Source of the DNA: Synergistaceae bacterium
GTDB lineage: Bacteria > Synergistota > Synergistia > Synergistales > Aminobacteriaceae
Direction: 5' to 3'
Length of the DNA stretch: 7,116 bases
Assembly (NCBI GenBank): GCA_017447325.1
Contig: JAFSNU010000159.1
Coordinates: 1-7,116, forward strand
The notes beneath the pieces were generated by a model. That model did no database searches. It saw nothing but the letters and a program-made list of their open reading frames with translations, and had not been told where the DNA came from. This document shows positions 5,503 to 7,116 of the stretch, piece after piece. The stretch's first letter is position 1. Each line of letters begins with the position of its first letter. The translations under genes were made by a program, and so were the position numbers.

Positions 5503-6735
5503 ATGACTGAAAAAATTTTTTATAAGTCTTTATATCAGACTGAGTTCGACGCTGAAGTTTTAGATGTTATCGACGGCAGGGGCTTGGTTCTTGACAGGAC
5601 TTTATTCTATCCTGGCGGCGGCGGTCAGCCCTGCGACTTGGGTTTTATTAACGGGCTCGAAGTCGTTAATGTTTATGAGCATGACGGCGTTATAGTTCAT
5701 GAGTTAAAAGATTTAAATATTAATTTAAAAAAAGTTCACGGAGTTATCGACTGGGCGCGGCGCTTTGAGATGATGCAGCAGCATTTGGGCGAGCATATTT
5801 TCGCGGCCGTGCTTTATAATAAATTTAATATTAACACGCTGAGAATGAGAATAGAGAACGGCGCGGCGTCGCTCGATCTCGATAAAGTTGTTGACGAAAA
5901 TATTATCCGCGAGGCTGAGAGCGAGGCCAACGAGATTATCTGGAAAAATATTCCGGTTGAAGTTTTTAATGCTGATATTGAAGATATTAAAAAATTTTCG
6001 CGCAAGCAGCCGCCGAGTAAAGCTGGAATAAAAGCTGTCCGAGTTGTAAAAATTTCCGGCGTTGATTACGTGCCTTGCTGCGGTCTTCACGTTAAGAACA
6101 CCGGCGAGGTCGGCGTGATCAAATTTGTTAAGGCAGAGCATGATAAAAATTTCACGAGAGTTTATATAAAGTGCGGGCGCGGGGCGTTTAACTGGCTGAG
6201 CGTTTTAGTTCAAGAGGCGCATAAAATTCAAATTGCTTTGACCTGCGGCGGGCATGAGATATATAATCGCGTTGAAACTTTGCAAAATGATTTGAAAGAG
6301 ATTGCGTCGCGGAATAAAATTTTGCTTGAGCAAATAGCTTTAATGCAGACCGATAAAATTATGAGTAAAGCTTTAAAGTCTCAGGGCGGATTTATTATCG
6401 CGCCGGAAGTTTTAGATTATAAAGATTTAAAATTTATTAAAGATGAAGAAGATATTATTAATTATGTTAAAATTTTATTTAAAGAATTAACTAAAGCTCT
6501 TGGCGTGATAGCTTTATTGGGCTGCAAGATTAATAAAGAGCGGACGTTTATAATTTTTGGAAGCAATAAATGCGCAAAAAATATTGACGTGCGGAAAATT
6601 TTTAATGAAGCTTTAAAGATGATTGAGGGTAAAGGCGGCGGCTCGGGCGTATGCGCTCAGGGTTTTGGCAGCAAGCCTGAGAATTTAATCGAAGCCGTTA
6701 ATAAAGCTTGTGAGTCAAGCTTGAAATTATTTTAA
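5503..6735 (+). CDS. alaX: AlaX-type alanyl-tRNA editing protein with C-terminal DHHA1-like domain
   Basis: This is a free-standing trans-editing enzyme of the AlaX family. Such enzymes hydrolyse Ser-tRNA(Ala), and sometimes Gly-tRNA(Ala), made in error by alanyl-tRNA synthetase. With the ATG at 5503 it has 410 residues, the size of the long AlaX class. Residues 34-43 (LFYPGGGGQP) are the conserved N-terminal loop of the AlaRS-related domain. Zinc ligands are H94-x3-H98 (QQHLGEH) and C192-x3-H196 (CCGLHVKNTGEVG), all present, so editing activity is likely intact. Residues about 255-285 look like a coiled coil. The C-terminal part resembles the DHHA1/C-Ala domain of AlaRS, with glycine-rich GKGGGSGVCAQGFG at 376-389. 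No aminoacylation domain is present. Codon use is A/T-ending, unlike mglB. The gene has its own promoter, is divergent from the mgl operon and is followed by tRNA genes after about 77 nt, with no clear terminator. Confidence 0.93.
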   Translation: MTEKIFYKSLYQTEFDAEVLDVIDGRGLVLDRTLFYPGGGGQPCDLGFINGLEVVNVYEHDGVIVHELKDLNINLKKVHGVIDWARRFEMMQQHLGEHIFAAVLYNKFNINTLRMRIENGAASLDLDKVVDENIIREAESEANEIIWKNIPVEVFNADIEDIKKFSRKQPPSKAGIKAVRVVKISGVDYVPCCGLHVKNTGEVGVIKFVKAEHDKNFTRVYIKCGRGAFNWLSVLVQEAHKIQIALTCGGHEIYNRVETLQNDLKEIASRNKILLEQIALMQTDKIMSKALKSQGGFIIAPEVLDYKDLKFIKDEEDIINYVKILFKELTKALGVIALLGCKINKERTFIIFGSNKCAKNIDVRKIFNEALKMIEGKGGGSGVCAQGFGSKPENLIEAVNKACESSLKLF

Positions 6736-6769
6736 TAAAGCGCGTGAAAAATAAATTTTTAAAATTTGC

Positions 6770-6798
6770 TTGACAGATTTTAGTTCGGGTAGTATACT
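6770..6798 (+). promoter_or_regulatory. tRNA operon promoter
   Basis: A perfect TTGACA (6770-6775), a 17-bp spacer and TATACT (6793-6798, 5/6 match) lie just upstream of tRNA-Val, with the start expected near 6805, giving a leader of under 10 nt. It is the best promoter in the window, as expected for stable RNA. It sits 35 nt after the alaX stop. Confidence 0.88.
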
Positions 6799-6812
6799 TT
6801 CTTTCGTGTTCA

Positions 6813-6887
6813 GGGCGGATAGTTCAGCGGAAGAACACCTGCCTTACACGCAGGGGGTCACAGGTTCGAACCCTGTTTCGCCCACCA
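6813..6887 (+). tRNA. tRNA-Val (anticodon TAC)
   Basis: This is a complete 75-nt cloverleaf. The acceptor stem GGGCGGA/TTCGCCC has one G-U pair. The D stem is GTTC/GAAC, the anticodon stem CCTGC/GCAGG with TAC at 6845-6847, and the T stem ACAGG/CCTGT around TTCGAAC. Discriminator A and an encoded CCA follow. It reads GUA and other GUN valine codons. It is transcribed from the promoter at 6770, probably together with tRNA-Asp 50 nt downstream. Confidence 0.97.
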
Positions 6888-6937
6888 GTATATTAAAAAT
6901 TTAATAAATTAATTAAGTTGTTAATAATTTTGGTTGC

Positions 6938-7014
6938 GGGGTCGTAGCTCAGTTGGTTAGAGCGTCGGCCTGTCACGCCGAAGGTCGCGAGTTCGAGCCT
7001 CGTCACTCCCGCCA
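6938..7014 (+). tRNA. tRNA-Asp (anticodon GTC), acceptor stem imperfect
   Basis: This is a 77-nt cloverleaf with normal D stem GCTC/GAGC, anticodon stem TCGGC/GCCGA, GTC at 6972-6974, T stem GCGAG/CTCGT with one G-U pair, discriminator G and encoded CCA. The acceptor stem is odd: GGGGTCG (6938-6944) faces CACTCCC (7004-7010). It has four Watson-Crick pairs, one G-U, and two adjacent mismatches, T5 x C68 and C6 x A67. The aspartate identity bases (anticodon, G73, G2-C71) are kept. It is probably a real gene, but its folding is weaker than normal. No terminator hairpin is visible after it. Confidence 0.88.
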
Positions 7015-7116
7015 CTCAGATCCCAGCGTTTTTAAACTTAAATAAATAAGGTAAATTTTTAGATTTTTTAATTTTCCCCCGCTGTTCTTCCGCTTTTATT
7101 TTCGCAATAGGCTTAA
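7015..7116. other. AT-rich tail with no supported feature
   Basis: The 102 nt after tRNA-Asp show no GC-rich hairpin with a T-tract and no further tRNA. One minus-strand frame is open from the right edge to a TGA at 7018-7016, about 32 lysine-rich codons. It might be the end of a convergent gene but cannot be told from chance. Confidence 0.4.

Noticed and set aside
6736..6769. Intrinsic terminator after alaX
   Set aside because: There is no GC-rich stem, only A/T runs. Some alaX transcripts may read into the tRNA genes.
7016..7114. C-terminal end of a minus-strand gene entering from the right edge
   Set aside because: The frame is about 32 codons, low in complexity and lysine-rich. It ends one base from the tRNA-Asp 3' end and matches no family I recognise.

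Overview
The window holds most of a galactose uptake and phosphorylation operon on the minus strand (mglB-mglA-mglC-galK, read from about 4460 down to 1, with galK cut by the window edge). Diverging from it on the plus strand are an alanyl-tRNA editing gene (alaX) and two tRNA genes, Val(TAC) and Asp(GTC). The two blocks are separated by about 1.1 kb of very AT-rich, non-coding DNA filled with nested direct repeats.

Organism: a bacterium with AT-rich spacers and moderately AT-rich genes. MglB has an ordinary signal peptide ending in AFA with no lipobox cysteine, which suggests a free periplasmic protein and so a two-membrane cell. CCA is encoded in both tRNA genes and the promoters look sigma-70-like. 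An anaerobic gut or rumen diderm such as a Synergistota member would fit, but this is a guess from general impression, not from a marker gene.

Layout: 1-435 galK N-terminal part (minus); 455-1705 mglC; 1773-3293 mglA; 3294-3381 spacer with a strong hairpin; 3382-4407 mglB; 4408-4560 mgl leader with a 17-bp perfect dyad; 4592-4827 tandem 33/34-bp repeats; 4828-5370 two long repeats of about 232 bp, one short unit between them, and the start of a third; 5370-5502 alaX promoter region with repeated TTAAGCAA motifs; 5503-6735 alaX; 6770-6798 tRNA promoter; 6813-6887 tRNA-Val; 6938-7014 tRNA-Asp; 7015-7116 no supported gene.

How the genes work together: MglB captures galactose or glucose in the periplasm, MglC with MglA imports it using ATP, and GalK phosphorylates it to galactose-1-phosphate, the entry to the Leloir pathway. 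The hairpin after mglB could let the binding protein be made in excess over MglA, MglC and GalK. AlaX removes serine or glycine wrongly attached to tRNA-Ala and is not metabolically tied to the sugar operon. The most unusual part is the repeat region. It has no coding signal and two hierarchical levels of repetition, with a small dyad close to TTGCGCAA at nearly every unit junction. Its function cannot be read from the sequence.
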